IMG/VR virus record: IMGVR_UViG_3300030109_003064
Location: 1 to 34,397 of that record
Strand: one strand, 5' to 3'
Source of the DNA: a virus
DNA length: 34,397 bases
Numbering within the stretch: position 1 is the first letter of the stretch; every line of letters begins with the position of its first letter. Both the position numbers and the translations under genes were made by a program. Positions 23,401 through 31,994 of the stretch are shown here, piece after piece. The notes below the pieces were generated by a model that did not search any database, was not told the DNA's origin, and saw only the letters and a list, made by a program, of their open reading frames with translations.

Positions 23401-25044
23401 GTCTTTTGCTAATAAAAGTTTTTTAGCTTCAGCAGGAGTGTAGAAGTCTTTTTCTTGTATTTTTCTTCTTTTAAGATTTTTTCTCCAAACTTGCAAAGCA
23501 CCGCCTGCTCTTGGGCTAGCAGGATCAGTCGTTCTTGCAGGTGGTTTTCCACCTCTTCCTTTAATTTCACCAAGAACTATCCTAGCTTCCTTAACCATTT
23601 CATCGGTTATTCGACTATCGTAATTTGCTAATACTTGTTTGGGAATTTGAGATGTTTCAGGATTAAGAATATTACGAGCCATGCTTTCAGCTGCGCCACT
23701 GCCAACCAAACCATTTATTCTTAGTAATTCTTGTGTAGCTTGATCTGCTCTTAATTTGTTTGAGGTTTCATTAAGCTGTTGTTTTGTAACGAAGGCTTCG
23801 TTAATGTCTGTAGTGCTGGACTGCACTTCATTGTTTCTGGTATTAACAACATCATATCCTTCTTGAGTTTCAACAACTTCAAAGTAAGGATTGTTTGTTG
23901 CTAGTTCAAAAGCAAGTTTATCTTTTGCTTCATTAATTTCATTTTCTGTAGCAATTGCTTGTTGTTTTTTAATTAAATTATCAAGCGTGTCATACTGATC
24001 TATAGGAACTAAAGCGGTTGATGTGGTTGGGTTTAAATCTTCTGGTGTGCTTGCTATTGGTTTTGAGTCTGCTTCATTAAGTTGTTCTCTGCGATCAACT
24101 TCATCCAACCTATTTTTAGCAAAGCGTCTAGCTCCAAATGCACTCATAAGGAAACTGGATATAAAGCCGACACCACCACCTACAGATGCTTCATCTAAAG
24201 CACTGTCAGTAATTGCAAGTTCTGGATCATATAAATTTTTAGCAGTTAAGTTCTGCATTATTCCAGCACCCGCTTCTTGAGCACCTTCAACACCAGCCTG
24301 CATTAATGCAGCTTTTGTTGCTTCCCCTAAATCAAAGCGACCCATATTCGCTTTTCCAAATCTTCTCCATGCTCTTTCAATCGGTAGCAATTCTGACATA
24401 CCGATACCAGCACCTGCTAGTTCAGCAATAAACTCTTTGCCTGCTCCAACTTCTTCACCACGCAATCTTGCTTGTTCAAGTCGCTGTCCTTGTTCTGAAA
24501 TACCCATAGGAACAGCAAGAGACAAAGCACCAAGTTCTTCTATGCTTCTAGCTCTGCCTGTACTTAAAGTTGTTCCAAGACCACGAACATTAGATATTCC
24601 TCTTAAAGAAGGAATTTGAGCGGCAGTTTTACCTGCAAGCCCTACACCTCTAGCAATAGCACCGGGTGTCATAAAGGTAGCAAAAGAACCCAAACCTTGA
24701 CCAAGCATACTAGAGTAAGCATCTTGATAGGCTTCATCAGGTCCTAACGCACTGTCTTGAATGTTTTGTTGAATGCCTCTTAACCCTTCGCTAAGAGCAC
24801 TATCATTTCCAACATCAAAAAGATTAACAGCACCTTCGCCAGCAGACACTAAGCTACTTAAGAATCCTCTAGGAATACCTTTAGCAAACTCTAAAGCATG
24901 ACCGCCTATGGTTCTGTCATATTGTGGGGTAAAGTGACTTGGATATTCTTTTGCTAGTTGATTTCTAACAGCAACCTTTTCTTCATCCGACATATTTGCG
25001 GGAAGATTAATCGTTTTACCATCAGGTAATTGATACAACGGCAT
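17479..25044 (-). CDS. Giant polyvalent-type virion/injection protein with metallopeptidase motif
   Basis: 2,521 residues, the largest gene. The start (MPLYQLPDGKTINLPANMSD) and the alanine/glycine-rich N-terminal 330 residues, with several hydrophobic stretches, suggest an internal or ejected virion protein. A coiled-coil region (about 850-890) leads to a peptidase motif, HEGIH at 939-943, with NEEAVAMLFEYW near 1000-1011 as a likely third-ligand segment (gluzincin-like). Four linkers of the form RASRR or RASRK at 1108, 1236, 1521 and 1604 separate the next domains. The last ~900 residues, including RSPDFVIVNMMRDTLSAYV, resemble the large polyvalent protein-associated domain LPD38. Such proteins are injected with phage DNA and act early in the host. 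The exact activity is unknown. Confidence 0.78.
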   Translation of the reverse strand: MPLYQLPDGKTINLPANMSDEEKVAVRNQLAKEYPSHFTPQYDRTIGGHALEFAKGIPRGFLSSLVSAGEGAVNLFDVGNDSALSEGLRGIQQNIQDSALGPDEAYQDAYSSMLGQGLGSFATFMTPGAIARGVGLAGKTAAQIPSLRGISNVRGLGTTLSTGRARSIEELGALSLAVPMGISEQGQRLEQARLRGEEVGAGKEFIAELAGAGIGMSELLPIERAWRRFGKANMGRFDLGEATKAALMQAGVEGAQEAGAGIMQNLTAKNLYDPELAITDSALDEASVGGGVGFISSFLMSAFGARRFAKNRLDEVDRREQLNEADSKPIASTPEDLNPTTSTALVPIDQYDTLDNLIKKQQAIATENEINEAKDKLAFELATNNPYFEVVETQEGYDVVNTRNNEVQSSTTDINEAFVTKQQLNETSNKLRADQATQELLRINGLVGSGAAESMARNILNPETSQIPKQVLANYDSRITDEMVKEARIVLGEIKGRGGKPPARTTDPASPRAGGALQVWRKNLKRRKIQEKDFYTPAEAKKLLLAKDFNSLVEDIANTSDRQYEKYRVAADDTSAVEERLPPLVDGQRSWSVPEKITEKTFKDLAKDKNIRLDINSKSFQNFLETYTGERSFSKLSKAQKKMAYAKFSRIPSFAKGTVGNEVPPVPLPNFAPRPYTFEQYDAVYKNSLERPNQVVSPKSIMDLTGLDRESATEMFEDFVESGRLAPQERIIQQMGYFTPQGRMFNRRGAPYKEAEMTFTKKQTYKGKWIPRDVAELESEYVYDLTATKGESVEDYAQRLTNMGVAPEVINDLVESETARQSEIEANKNRIISPAGKDITEKVLEEKEIKQKLEERIERFEKELKKAAKSLNIPDRVTVKLVKEINKQRDQGTWEATKRDYRDPSGRILISVGEAMVDGDGNPLTEEQTIINLARTLHHEGIHAFRDLDLFTDREFNILKKFTERVMVPESVSQEAFNNNLSFNDLAKRTYPDLDADSQNEEAVAMLFEYWSQDKSIATGKPRNIFERIANFIRSIVYSTNVAGFRSPIDILQDVESGVIGARKVGEVRSLRELDRAASLGIDLQAAQAEEVDKELDVGATLDAATARASRKIKPTATYDSEIGSYYYKGYIISRPEMTGDQWNIAHVMDGEPVDAGNNLTDAKFMVDEWYDGGLTMLTGDQGKKTLAMMKARLAGENNPVSKTAFPFPIYSNLERAELERTIAVAESMADQPTTRASRRIDDAPLVVAETKSGEARGFIPDDVNVSKDAWSELQDRTFDTILTPEGSVKFLENIGIDHTLQEGFGSFGNDINKNFNITLPESSYEEAQAVASVMGHALMQDSVVTGFLQPSGTNRTLVLSKQDNSNFNIDEINQINELLKPLSREAVWGEENIDFTAMDNAIFIGDPASWTLDFDSYTPEQLQSFRRIMRPLADTMGLNLNSVNLNTELVENENEGYREKATRLGDKAFAEGSSSIQEAAIRDLYEPSWKAYQNFVQEIGSNYEVASPLEQDGNILDTIRASRRIKDTPTLTEQQQQELYDKAENNVKSTSRGAIPLWNLNADPYATAVGYKYAEKYNVEGFGEGKTIEEVIDESMDDPIVTRASRRVDTAKWESEYEILKNVSYGKEKPKPSVSNNQDLTAFQSVLKNIFPNTNIDQQFERFRQKFIYQYQAIARGEKEAQEATGVKYEADASATSWMAFSDRARGLMAEMLVKGGIVLKQTTNGAQAVVVDNADMKTMNGEKIEGGLIGALARLHSYGRQANIPIEEYAKAYSIVQRGIRLKSEGIATPVTDEMIKKADQMVKQYPIIKEFYDNYQTFNNSLVQFAIDTGILDEKLGQEWKEQSDYYPFYRHFEEDERYDGPSTGGRMLGKSPFDVEIEGSGAPVNVDMLEAITRNSMALLNRAMRNQALKFVARDAVNAGNAVQLKEKPNKIGKDVIWYQDGGQGAEVWFRVNDPMLLESLIGYGVSPYRGIENTLAIPSGFLRDMITRSPDFVIVNMMRDTLSAYVTSGAEMTPVIDTGKNFFTSSGNDVFEKLKEMAVVGGYDFSNDPKDVAKYIKQQVDKLEKGLTVRSGFRTVWDALGQMTTKSDAATRIAVYQDVYKKVYNRKVAEGVSEQEAEIVAETEAAYQALEVINFSRRGNSPFFKVYTAAVPFLNARIQGLDVLYRSASGQYASDRLTLTPAEIQQNMLLRLGSLAMVTALYYAMFSDTEEYKNARREVRDDNWIIPIADDFALKVPIPFEVGVIAKVFPERLMDALMGESTAKDVVESMNRQLATSLAFPALPIGGQFEPSMGIQAIAPLVDAIMNHDSYTKKAIVPYYMEEGLEAGYQSQYSTNEMARLVGEFFNISPIKVQYVMQGYGGSMGSYALSAVDAITRSVTDRDFIPPSADRMPVMRRFVQTSRGGGLQQQFYELRGEVNEVVQTLNRLKKEGRTDEYISYRESHADILNTKKAVLSIDRYMKNWRTKRDKVVMSKTLSPTVKAQLIKQLENERDRRLAVVPVIKDRANIPFADFNL

Positions 25045-25046
25045 TG

Positions 25047-26579
25047 TTATCCTCCAAGAACAGAAGCAACACTTGGTAATCCAGTGGCTGTAGTGCCTCC
25101 TGTAAGCAAAGCTAATTTTTGTTCAAGCATAGCAATTTTTTCTTCGGCTTGTGGATCGCCAACAGACTCACTTAATAATTCAATTTGACTAAGAATGTTT
25201 TGAGCTTCATTTATATCTAACAATCCTTGTTTATAATTTAATTCAACCATAACTGACAATGCTTTTAATTTCTCAGCAGATCGAGATGCTTTAAGGGCAC
25301 TGACTTCTTTGCCTGCGGCTGATAGCCCTCCAGCAATATCTCCTGCGGCTATACCTGCTCCTAATTGAACCAATGCTGCACTTTGTTGATCTCTAAGGGT
25401 TTGATTATCATCTCCAAGCATTGCATCTAATTGATCCATAACATTTGATCTTGAAGAAGATACAGAACTAGGCGAGACATCAACAGTATTTCCACTTCTC
25501 AACACTGATTCTCTTGGCATATTGCCCTCTGCTTTTTGCCTTCTTAAAAATTCAAGCTGATCTCTTGGGCTACCTTGTTGAAATTGTTGATAACCTCCTT
25601 CACCAAAACCAATGTTTGTAAGATTTATTGAAGCATCTCTAGTTAATATGCCAAGCTCTTGTATTTCTTCCTCGCTTAAAGATACTTCTTCAGTTTCGGC
25701 TGTTGTTCCTAAATCTACAGAATCTATAACTGCTGGTATTCCAGCACCCCCAGCAATAGCTAAAGAAGTTTTAGGATTATTTAAAACTACATCTACAGCT
25801 TTTCCTCCTAAAGATGTTGGAGCTTGAGTAGTTGTTCCAATAGAAATGCCTCCGGGATTTGCTGGGTTTGGAACATTCATTGCAGGTCGAGGACCAGTTC
25901 CACCTAATCTTGTTCTAAGACTATCTATGCCGCCTTTAAACCTGTCTTTTATTTTTCCTGCTGATCCTGCTAATCTTTTTCTTGCCTGATTTACAAGAGC
26001 TTTACCAACAGCAAGTTTACCTCCAAATAAAACTGTCTCTAAACCTGCTTTTGCACCTCTTCCTTCTCCAAGACCTTCTTCAGCAATATCAGTAAGAACA
26101 TCAGTATCATAAAACCAACCGCCTGAATCGATACCACCAAGACCCATTATTCCACCATAACCAGTTTCCATTGGAACTATGTCTCCTTCTTCATTTTGAT
26201 ATAAACCCATAGAAGCAAGATATGGATCAACTTTCATCTGTTGTCCACTCTGATAACGAATAGAACCACCCTCTTTCATCTGCATAGGCGCATTCTGAGG
26301 CATTTGTTCTTGCATCATAGGGTCTTGCATCATTTGTTGTTGCATCATGTTAGGATCGATATTAGGTATTCCTTGTAATTCCATAGCCTGTTCTTCAGCA
26401 ACACTCATTTGAGGAGGCTGATTCATCTGCATTTGATATGAATTACGCATATCGTTTCGTCTTTTGATTTCTGTAGCAACCAAAAAACTAGGTGCAATCC
26501 CTGTGGGTTGCATCATTTCTTGAGCCAGTACATCATCAGGGTAATACTCAAGTTCTTTTTGTTGATCGATTATACTCAT
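25047..26579 (-). CDS. Virion-associated protein, Met/Gln-rich N-terminus
   Basis: 510 residues. The first 100 are rich in M, Q and P, followed by a KEGGSIRYQSGQ motif that also occurs (as AEGGDIRYQEGQ) in the 537-residue protein at 28141. The middle is basic and Ala/Gly-rich (about 200-270), the end helical. Its place between the giant protein and the 370-residue protein in the virion operon suggests an internal or tail protein. The gene ends two bases before the start of the giant gene, so the two are translated in series. No enzyme motif. Confidence 0.68.
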   Translation of the reverse strand: MSIIDQQKELEYYPDDVLAQEMMQPTGIAPSFLVATEIKRRNDMRNSYQMQMNQPPQMSVAEEQAMELQGIPNIDPNMMQQQMMQDPMMQEQMPQNAPMQMKEGGSIRYQSGQQMKVDPYLASMGLYQNEEGDIVPMETGYGGIMGLGGIDSGGWFYDTDVLTDIAEEGLGEGRGAKAGLETVLFGGKLAVGKALVNQARKRLAGSAGKIKDRFKGGIDSLRTRLGGTGPRPAMNVPNPANPGGISIGTTTQAPTSLGGKAVDVVLNNPKTSLAIAGGAGIPAVIDSVDLGTTAETEEVSLSEEEIQELGILTRDASINLTNIGFGEGGYQQFQQGSPRDQLEFLRRQKAEGNMPRESVLRSGNTVDVSPSSVSSSRSNVMDQLDAMLGDDNQTLRDQQSAALVQLGAGIAAGDIAGGLSAAGKEVSALKASRSAEKLKALSVMVELNYKQGLLDINEAQNILSQIELLSESVGDPQAEEKIAMLEQKLALLTGGTTATGLPSVASVLGG

Positions 26580-27688
26580 CGTGGTCTGCCCCCTCCAGTT
26601 CCTTGATAAAGTCCCAGAGCACCAAGCCCTGCACCTAATGTTTGTTGGAATAAGCCGGGTCGTTGTGCATAACTGCTAACAGTTTGACTTGGTTGTAAGT
26701 TAAGCCCACGAATAATATTGCTTTGGAATCCGATTTGTTGCTGTGGATAACCTTGTTGTCTAAGGAAGTCCTCATATCCAATATCAAGTCCAGCTTGTCT
26801 AAAGCCTCGTCTTTGACCGCCAACACCACCAAGAGCACCAATTCTTTCAAGTGCCATTTGTTGTGCTTGTGGTGCAAACCCACCTAATAGTTGTGCGGCA
26901 CTTAACTGTTGTCCTTCTTGTGCCATTCTGGATGCTCGATCTCTTTCAAATTGTTCTTGTGCCGATTGATATCCAGACTGCAATCCTTGTGTTTGTATAT
27001 TGCTTAGGTTTCTAAGCAAGTCTCTATTAAGATTAGATTCAACAATACCTTCTCTATAGCCACCCAATGCGCCTTGTGAAGCTGCATCCAAACCTATACT
27101 AGATCGTTGAATGTCGGCATCTCTTATTGCTTGTTGTTTAGCAATGTCAGTAACGCCTTGTTGGTAAGGAGACATATATCTTTCCATTGGAGACTGATAT
27201 CTCGGTCTTGGATAATAAGGTCTTTGAGGACTTAATCCTCTTAGCCCAAATGATTGCATTTGCATTGGGTCTTGTCTAAAGCCTCTCTCTCCACCATAAA
27301 TCATTGGTGGTCTTTGTTGTTGAAATCCACCATACATGGGTTGCATTTGTTGTTGAAACCCGCCATATATAGGTTCTCTTGGCTGTTGAAAACCTGTGAA
27401 TGGCTCAAAGGGTCTGCCTTGTGAAAGCTGAGATGCCGTTTGCTCTGCTTGTCTTTGAGCAAAAGGTGTTCCTTGTCTAGCAAGGTTTCTTGTCATACCA
27501 AAAGCCTGTTGCTCTTCTGGAGCAAATTCTGCTAAACGCTGACTTGGGTAAGCCGCATAAGGTTGCAGGCTTTCTGCTTCTCCTCTTGAGAGCAGACGAC
27601 TGTAATAAGGTTTTGCCTCTTCAGGAAATTGTGTTTGTGTTACTGTCTGTTCTACTGGTTGACTAGAGCCACCGCTACTTCCGCCCAT
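26576..27688 (-). CDS. Virion-associated Gln-rich repeat protein
   Basis: 370 residues. The N-terminal part (MGGSSGGSSQPVEQTVTQTQ, then FPEEAKPYYSRLLSRGEAE) resembles a virion protein family frequent in marine phages. Residues about 100-135 carry a short YGGFQQQ repeat (three units). The second half is helical and rich in Q, R and A, as expected for a protein threaded through a tail or ejected. The ATG overlaps the downstream gene's start region by 4 bases. Function unassigned; virion origin inferred from the operon. Confidence 0.68.
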   Translation of the reverse strand: MGGSSGGSSQPVEQTVTQTQFPEEAKPYYSRLLSRGEAESLQPYAAYPSQRLAEFAPEEQQAFGMTRNLARQGTPFAQRQAEQTASQLSQGRPFEPFTGFQQPREPIYGGFQQQMQPMYGGFQQQRPPMIYGGERGFRQDPMQMQSFGLRGLSPQRPYYPRPRYQSPMERYMSPYQQGVTDIAKQQAIRDADIQRSSIGLDAASQGALGGYREGIVESNLNRDLLRNLSNIQTQGLQSGYQSAQEQFERDRASRMAQEGQQLSAAQLLGGFAPQAQQMALERIGALGGVGGQRRGFRQAGLDIGYEDFLRQQGYPQQQIGFQSNIIRGLNLQPSQTVSSYAQRPGLFQQTLGAGLGALGLYQGTGGGRPR

Positions 27689-27691
27689 TTA

Positions 27692-28144
27692 TTACTCCTG
27701 TATTCTAACTTCAAAAAAGGTGGCGTGTTTTCTCCACCCCATGTTCTTAAACCAATTCCAGAAACCAGTTCTACCGATTCCTTCTATACCATCATATCCA
27801 TTTTTTTTAGCAAAATGACCCAACATATCTAAGCCATCTTCTAACCACCAGTCCATTTTAATGCCTGCAATATGATCTATGTGTAACATTCTCAATCCTG
27901 TTGGATATTCTTTTAAGAAAGTAACACTGCATCCTATGATCTCAAGATTAGATGTATCATAAACTATCCACATTTGACAACGACCAGAGTCAATGTCCCT
28001 ATAAACATCATCAATGGTAACACGACCACCGCTTCTTTTAACTGACCTTCTTAATAGTTTTGCACACTCATCCCAGCATTTATCTAATATTTCTGGGTGA
28101 ACCATTGACCACTCTAGCTCATGTTTTAAAGCAGGTTGATTCAT
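27692..28144 (-). CDS. GNAT-like protein, possible internal virion protein
   Basis: 150 residues. The pattern (CQMWIVYDTSNLEIIGCSV, then MLHIDHIAG and FAKKNGYDGIEGIGRTGFWN) fits a GNAT-type fold: strand with WIV, a bulged strand, and a later G-----G--R-GF segment. T7 gp13, an internal virion protein, has a comparable fold in the same part of the operon, so a virion role is possible rather than free acetyltransferase activity. Canonical acetyl-CoA loop R-x2-G-x-G/A is not obvious. It overlaps the 537-residue gene by 4 bases. Confidence 0.68.
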   Translation of the reverse strand: MNQPALKHELEWSMVHPEILDKCWDECAKLLRRSVKRSGGRVTIDDVYRDIDSGRCQMWIVYDTSNLEIIGCSVTFLKEYPTGLRMLHIDHIAGIKMDWWLEDGLDMLGHFAKKNGYDGIEGIGRTGFWNWFKNMGWRKHATFFEVRIQE

Positions 28145-29754
28145 ACTGGCATTACCTGTCTACTATCAATAGGCTCTGCTTGTTTTATTGTTCCTGTTTT
28201 AGCCATACGAGTTCTGTCCAACATTCCATCTAGCTTTCTTGAACCCTCTTCAGAATTGCCATCCCCTAATTGAGAAACCACATCTGCTGGAACTATATAT
28301 TCACCCGGTGATGCTGCTATTCTATTTTGATTTCCAGCAACGCCTTGAACAAAGTCATCCATTCCACCGCCAAACCCTTCTATCATTCCTTGTGTTTGTG
28401 TTTGACCATCAGGATTTAATACTTGTTCTCTCAAAGACATAAAGGCTTCCTGTCCATACAGTCCAATAAACTGATTAATAACAGCATCTGCTGTTTCTTG
28501 GTCTGGAGCCATTCCTTGAATAACCATAATTGCTGCTTGTATAAGCTGTTCATTTCCTTCAGTCATCATGCCATCATCTAATCCAGCAATACCTTGACCC
28601 TCTTGATATCGAATGTCTCCGCCTTCAGCAAAAGTTAATTGATTACCAGAAATAGTATTATTTTCTTGATTATTAATTGTTCGCATTAAAGATTCTAATC
28701 CGCCTAATCGACTAGATAGGTCTGAAAACTGTTGTGAATAATCGGGAGTTTCATATGTTGGCATTTGGAAATTACCAAACATATTACTTAATCCACTTAA
28801 CTGACCAGACAAATCAGAAAATTGTTGACCGTAATCGGGGGTTTCATATGTTGGCATTTGAAAGTTTCCAAATATATCAGTTAAATTACCAATGCCTTGT
28901 TGCAATCCTTGAAACTGACCAGAATAATCAGGCACATCATAAGTAGGAAAGTCAATTTGTCCAGCAAGATTGCTCGCTAACTGATTATAATCAAAGTCAG
29001 GAACCTCGTATGTTGGAATTTGGAAATTACTAAACTGATCTGTTAATCCACCTAATCCTTGTTGCAAGTTACTAAACTGATCAGAGTAATCAGGCATTTG
29101 AAATTGAGATTCATTGAAATTAGGAACATTTATTTTACTGGCTAAAAGATCATAGTCTATTACAGGTTGCTGAAATGTGTTTTGGTTTTGAAATAGGTTT
29201 GACATATCAAACCCACCAGCAGTTGTATCACCAAAATTAACACCACCAAATAAATTTGCTAAATCAGGAAAGCTACCAAGACCAGAGCCAATACCTATGG
29301 GTGGCATAGTGGGTGGTGTTATTCCATATGGGTATTGTCCCATTGTTGAAGCAGGAGGATTTGATGTTGGAAAATAATTAAACTCAGCATCAATACCGGG
29401 TCTATATCCAACAGGAGGAGCTTCTGGAACTCTTGCTTGTGTTGGAACTATATTTGGATTATTAAAATTTGGAAAGCCAAAGTTATAACCACCATAATCA
29501 TAGTTATCATATGGACTCATCATTGTAGAACGATTAGGAGCCATTCTTGAATAAGGTTGTGAAGGTAAAGGAGTTCCTCTCCCTCCTTGATTTCCTCGAA
29601 AGTTTAAATTAGATGCTCCGCCACGACCAAAAGTCATTTCTTCAACAAAAGGTGAAGGTTGTGATATATACATCATATCAGGTCTTTGACTAAGAGGTTC
29701 GGGAGTAGTTATTATTTCTCCATCAAACATCATTGGGTTATTTTTTTTAGCCAT
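28141..29754 (-). CDS. Virion protein with 31-residue tandem repeats
   Basis: 537 residues. The N-terminal 200 are low-complexity, rich in P, G, N and Y. Residues about 215-340 hold four to five repeats of 31 residues (one shortened to 23), each with a TY/F-x2-PDY----F--L---L--L---F-NF pattern; the DNA period is 93 bases between 28741 and 29089. After AEGGDIRYQEGQ comes a helical region and a conserved end, DDFVQGVAGNQNRIAASPGE followed by YIVPADVVSQLGDGNSEEG, typical of virion proteins in marine podovirus-like genomes. Likely a tail or ejection component; function not proven. Confidence 0.72.
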   Translation of the reverse strand: MAKKNNPMMFDGEIITTPEPLSQRPDMMYISQPSPFVEEMTFGRGGASNLNFRGNQGGRGTPLPSQPYSRMAPNRSTMMSPYDNYDYGGYNFGFPNFNNPNIVPTQARVPEAPPVGYRPGIDAEFNYFPTSNPPASTMGQYPYGITPPTMPPIGIGSGLGSFPDLANLFGGVNFGDTTAGGFDMSNLFQNQNTFQQPVIDYDLLASKINVPNFNESQFQMPDYSDQFSNLQQGLGGLTDQFSNFQIPTYEVPDFDYNQLASNLAGQIDFPTYDVPDYSGQFQGLQQGIGNLTDIFGNFQMPTYETPDYGQQFSDLSGQLSGLSNMFGNFQMPTYETPDYSQQFSDLSSRLGGLESLMRTINNQENNTISGNQLTFAEGGDIRYQEGQGIAGLDDGMMTEGNEQLIQAAIMVIQGMAPDQETADAVINQFIGLYGQEAFMSLREQVLNPDGQTQTQGMIEGFGGGMDDFVQGVAGNQNRIAASPGEYIVPADVVSQLGDGNSEEGSRKLDGMLDRTRMAKTGTIKQAEPIDSRQVMPV

Positions 29755-31649
29755 TAGCTATAATCTCCATCAATATATCGTTTCTTGTATAGTGATCTGC
29801 CTTCTCTAGCATAATAGGGTATGTTCTCAGGATTCATGCGATAATTCTCTGCTTCTCTTTCTTCTCTTTCTCTTTCCATATTTGCAAGCATATCTTGATA
29901 TCTATTTTTAGCAGTATTTTGTGCTTTTAATCCTTCTGTTGCTATAAGAGGCAAGCCAGCTTTAGAAATTAAAGCGTCTTTTACACCACCAAATCCTGCT
30001 GCTCCAACATTTTTAATGTTTCCAGCAAAAGTAGGAGCAGGCATATTAGACATAGCTACATCTGATAATCCTGATGCAAAAGAAGAAATCTGTTCTGGTT
30101 TAGCTACTGTAGATAAATAAGCAAGAGGGTCAGCTCCTCCGCTTACTGCTGTTTGTAATAAATTAGGATCAATTGCAGCTTTAGCAGCTAGATCAGTAAA
30201 TCCTTGTTCTCCAACTCCTTGCATTGCTTGCGAAAAAGTTTCTGGACTAGATAGGGCTGTAGTTGCAGCCTCATTAGCAATGTTTGTTGCGCCAGTGTCC
30301 ATTATATTACCCATAACCTTATTGCTTAATCCAGACATAGCAACATTTCCAAGAAGGTCTTTAAAATCTCCGCCTTCAAGTGCTGTTCTTCCTGCGCCAC
30401 TAATGGCTGCGGCTGCGAAAGGACTAAGCCCCGGTATCATTCCTACTAAAAATGGCAATCCAAATCCTAGTATATCTTTAAATAAACCAGCTTCAGGCAA
30501 TCCTGTTTGTGGATTAGTAGTCATCAAACCCGGTGCAAGAGATGCAATTCCTGCAACCTCATCAGGTGTAACGTGCATAAGCATTGTGTCATCACCACGA
30601 CCTGCATTAGCAAGCTGTTGTGCTTGACCCATTAGTTGTCCACCACCTGCTTTTCTTTGAATAGAATAATATTCTTCATCTGAAATAGGATTTCCATTTT
30701 CATCTATAAAATAAAGAGTATCTATTGAGTCTTTACTAAATGCATCAGGGTCTTTTTCATACGCCTCAAAAAACTTTTCTAATCTTTGATCTGACTCTTG
30801 ACGTTGCCTTGATCTTTCAGCATCTCTTTCATTTCCTTCCATAAACTTTCTAAGATTTTCTGCTTTTTTCTTATCTCCAAAATATTGACCCCCCATAACA
30901 CCAGCCATCATTGCAGAAATTACACCAGCTAAACCTTTTGTGTCAGAAAAATCATCTGCCTTTTCACCAATTTTTGCTAGTTTTGCTGCTTTTCCAGCCC
31001 CAGCTGCTATTCTAGCACCGGGTATTGGAGCCATTCCCAATCCCATTAAAGCTACATCTGTAGGATCAGTAGAATCAAATAACATTCCGCCTTTGCCTAT
31101 CATTCTTCCTTCGTTGTATCTTCCTGCTAATTGCATAAGCTCATCTCTATATTGATTTCTTAAATAATCAGGTAAAAACTCTATTGCATAATCAGGGTTT
31201 CTTTCGTATGCATCTGGAGTCTCTCTCATTCTTCTTGCTCTTTTTTGCAAACTTCTTAATTGATTGCGACCTAGTTTAGAGGAAACATCAAACTGAGGCT
31301 TTGCTTCAGGCACTTCTCTTTTGCTTGCACTAACTAAAATTTCTTCTATAGGTATTTGTGGTTGTGGTTGTGTTTGTGCAGTAGTACCCAGAGAAGGCAT
31401 TGGAATTGCTGGAGTGCCAACAACACCCATAGTTGATGCCGCTCCTGTAGCACCTGCTGGTACAGGGTACTTACGAGAAAGCAATCCTTTTAGTCCAGAA
31501 AACATACGACTTCCTCTGGCTCGTCTTATTTTACGAGCCAATGCATGGTATGCTCTTCTTCCTTCTTTTGTGGTTCTATCAATAGACTCAAGCTCAGCGA
31601 ACATTAAATCTAATTCTTCGTTTGGCGAACCTAAATATCTTTTTGCCAA
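29754..31649 (-). CDS. Probable virion/ejection protein
   Basis: 631 residues. Basic, helical N-terminus; a segment GMAPIPGARIAAGAGKAAKLAK; a charged helical part near 260-310; then LAPGLMTTNPQTGLPEAGLF followed by a hydrophobic Gly/Ala-rich stretch (residues about 390-440) that could insert in a membrane. This combination is common in ejected proteins of marine phages. The GGGQL segment before it recalls the EGG motifs of its neighbours. Its ATG overlaps the stop region of nothing else; it ends one base into the next gene's start. No catalytic motif recognised. Confidence 0.68.
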   Translation of the reverse strand: MAKRYLGSPNEELDLMFAELESIDRTTKEGRRAYHALARKIRRARGSRMFSGLKGLLSRKYPVPAGATGAASTMGVVGTPAIPMPSLGTTAQTQPQPQIPIEEILVSASKREVPEAKPQFDVSSKLGRNQLRSLQKRARRMRETPDAYERNPDYAIEFLPDYLRNQYRDELMQLAGRYNEGRMIGKGGMLFDSTDPTDVALMGLGMAPIPGARIAAGAGKAAKLAKIGEKADDFSDTKGLAGVISAMMAGVMGGQYFGDKKKAENLRKFMEGNERDAERSRQRQESDQRLEKFFEAYEKDPDAFSKDSIDTLYFIDENGNPISDEEYYSIQRKAGGGQLMGQAQQLANAGRGDDTMLMHVTPDEVAGIASLAPGLMTTNPQTGLPEAGLFKDILGFGLPFLVGMIPGLSPFAAAAISGAGRTALEGGDFKDLLGNVAMSGLSNKVMGNIMDTGATNIANEAATTALSSPETFSQAMQGVGEQGFTDLAAKAAIDPNLLQTAVSGGADPLAYLSTVAKPEQISSFASGLSDVAMSNMPAPTFAGNIKNVGAAGFGGVKDALISKAGLPLIATEGLKAQNTAKNRYQDMLANMEREREEREAENYRMNPENIPYYAREGRSLYKKRYIDGDYS

Positions 31650-31658
31650 TTTACTCTC

Positions 31659-31994
31659 CTAGTCGTTAGTGGTTTCGCAACCAAATACATTAAAACTCAT
31701 ATCTACAGCACTTGTGTAGACCTTTAAAACATCTGTCTGATTAAGTGTTATACCTATTACAATTGTTAGGGAATCATTAGCCGCAACTGATTTGTCATAG
31801 TATAAATATTGTTTATCATCAGCTCCTGCTCCAGCAACATGAACGCTTAATCTAAATGTTATAGCAGAACCTGTTCTGTTTGCTGCCACAATAGAACTAA
31901 TTGTGGTCATTGTTTTATCAGGAACAGTATATAAAGTCGTAGTAGTTGTTGCTGATGGATCAACCTGTCCTAATACTTTTAAGGTATCAGCCAC
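31659..31994 (-). CDS. Small beta-rich virion protein
   Basis: 111 residues. Strand-rich, threonine/serine-rich sequence (LGQVDPSATTTTTLYTVPDK, then SSIVAANRTGSAITFRLSV and KQYLYYDKSV) of a family that recurs in phage tail modules and probably forms a small beta-sandwich on the virion. It overlaps the 67-residue gene by 8 bases. Exact role unknown; decoration or tail-fibre attachment are the likeliest options. Confidence 0.7.
   Translation of the reverse strand: MADTLKVLGQVDPSATTTTTLYTVPDKTMTTISSIVAANRTGSAITFRLSVHVAGAGADDKQYLYYDKSVAANDSLTIVIGITLNQTDVLKVYTSAVDMSFNVFGCETTND

Noticed and set aside
24730-30560. CTGATGA strings on the minus strand (near 21255, 24736, 26530 and 30560) as further hammerheads
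   Set aside because: All encode PDE or PDD within virion proteins and lack a properly spaced GAAA and pairing stems.
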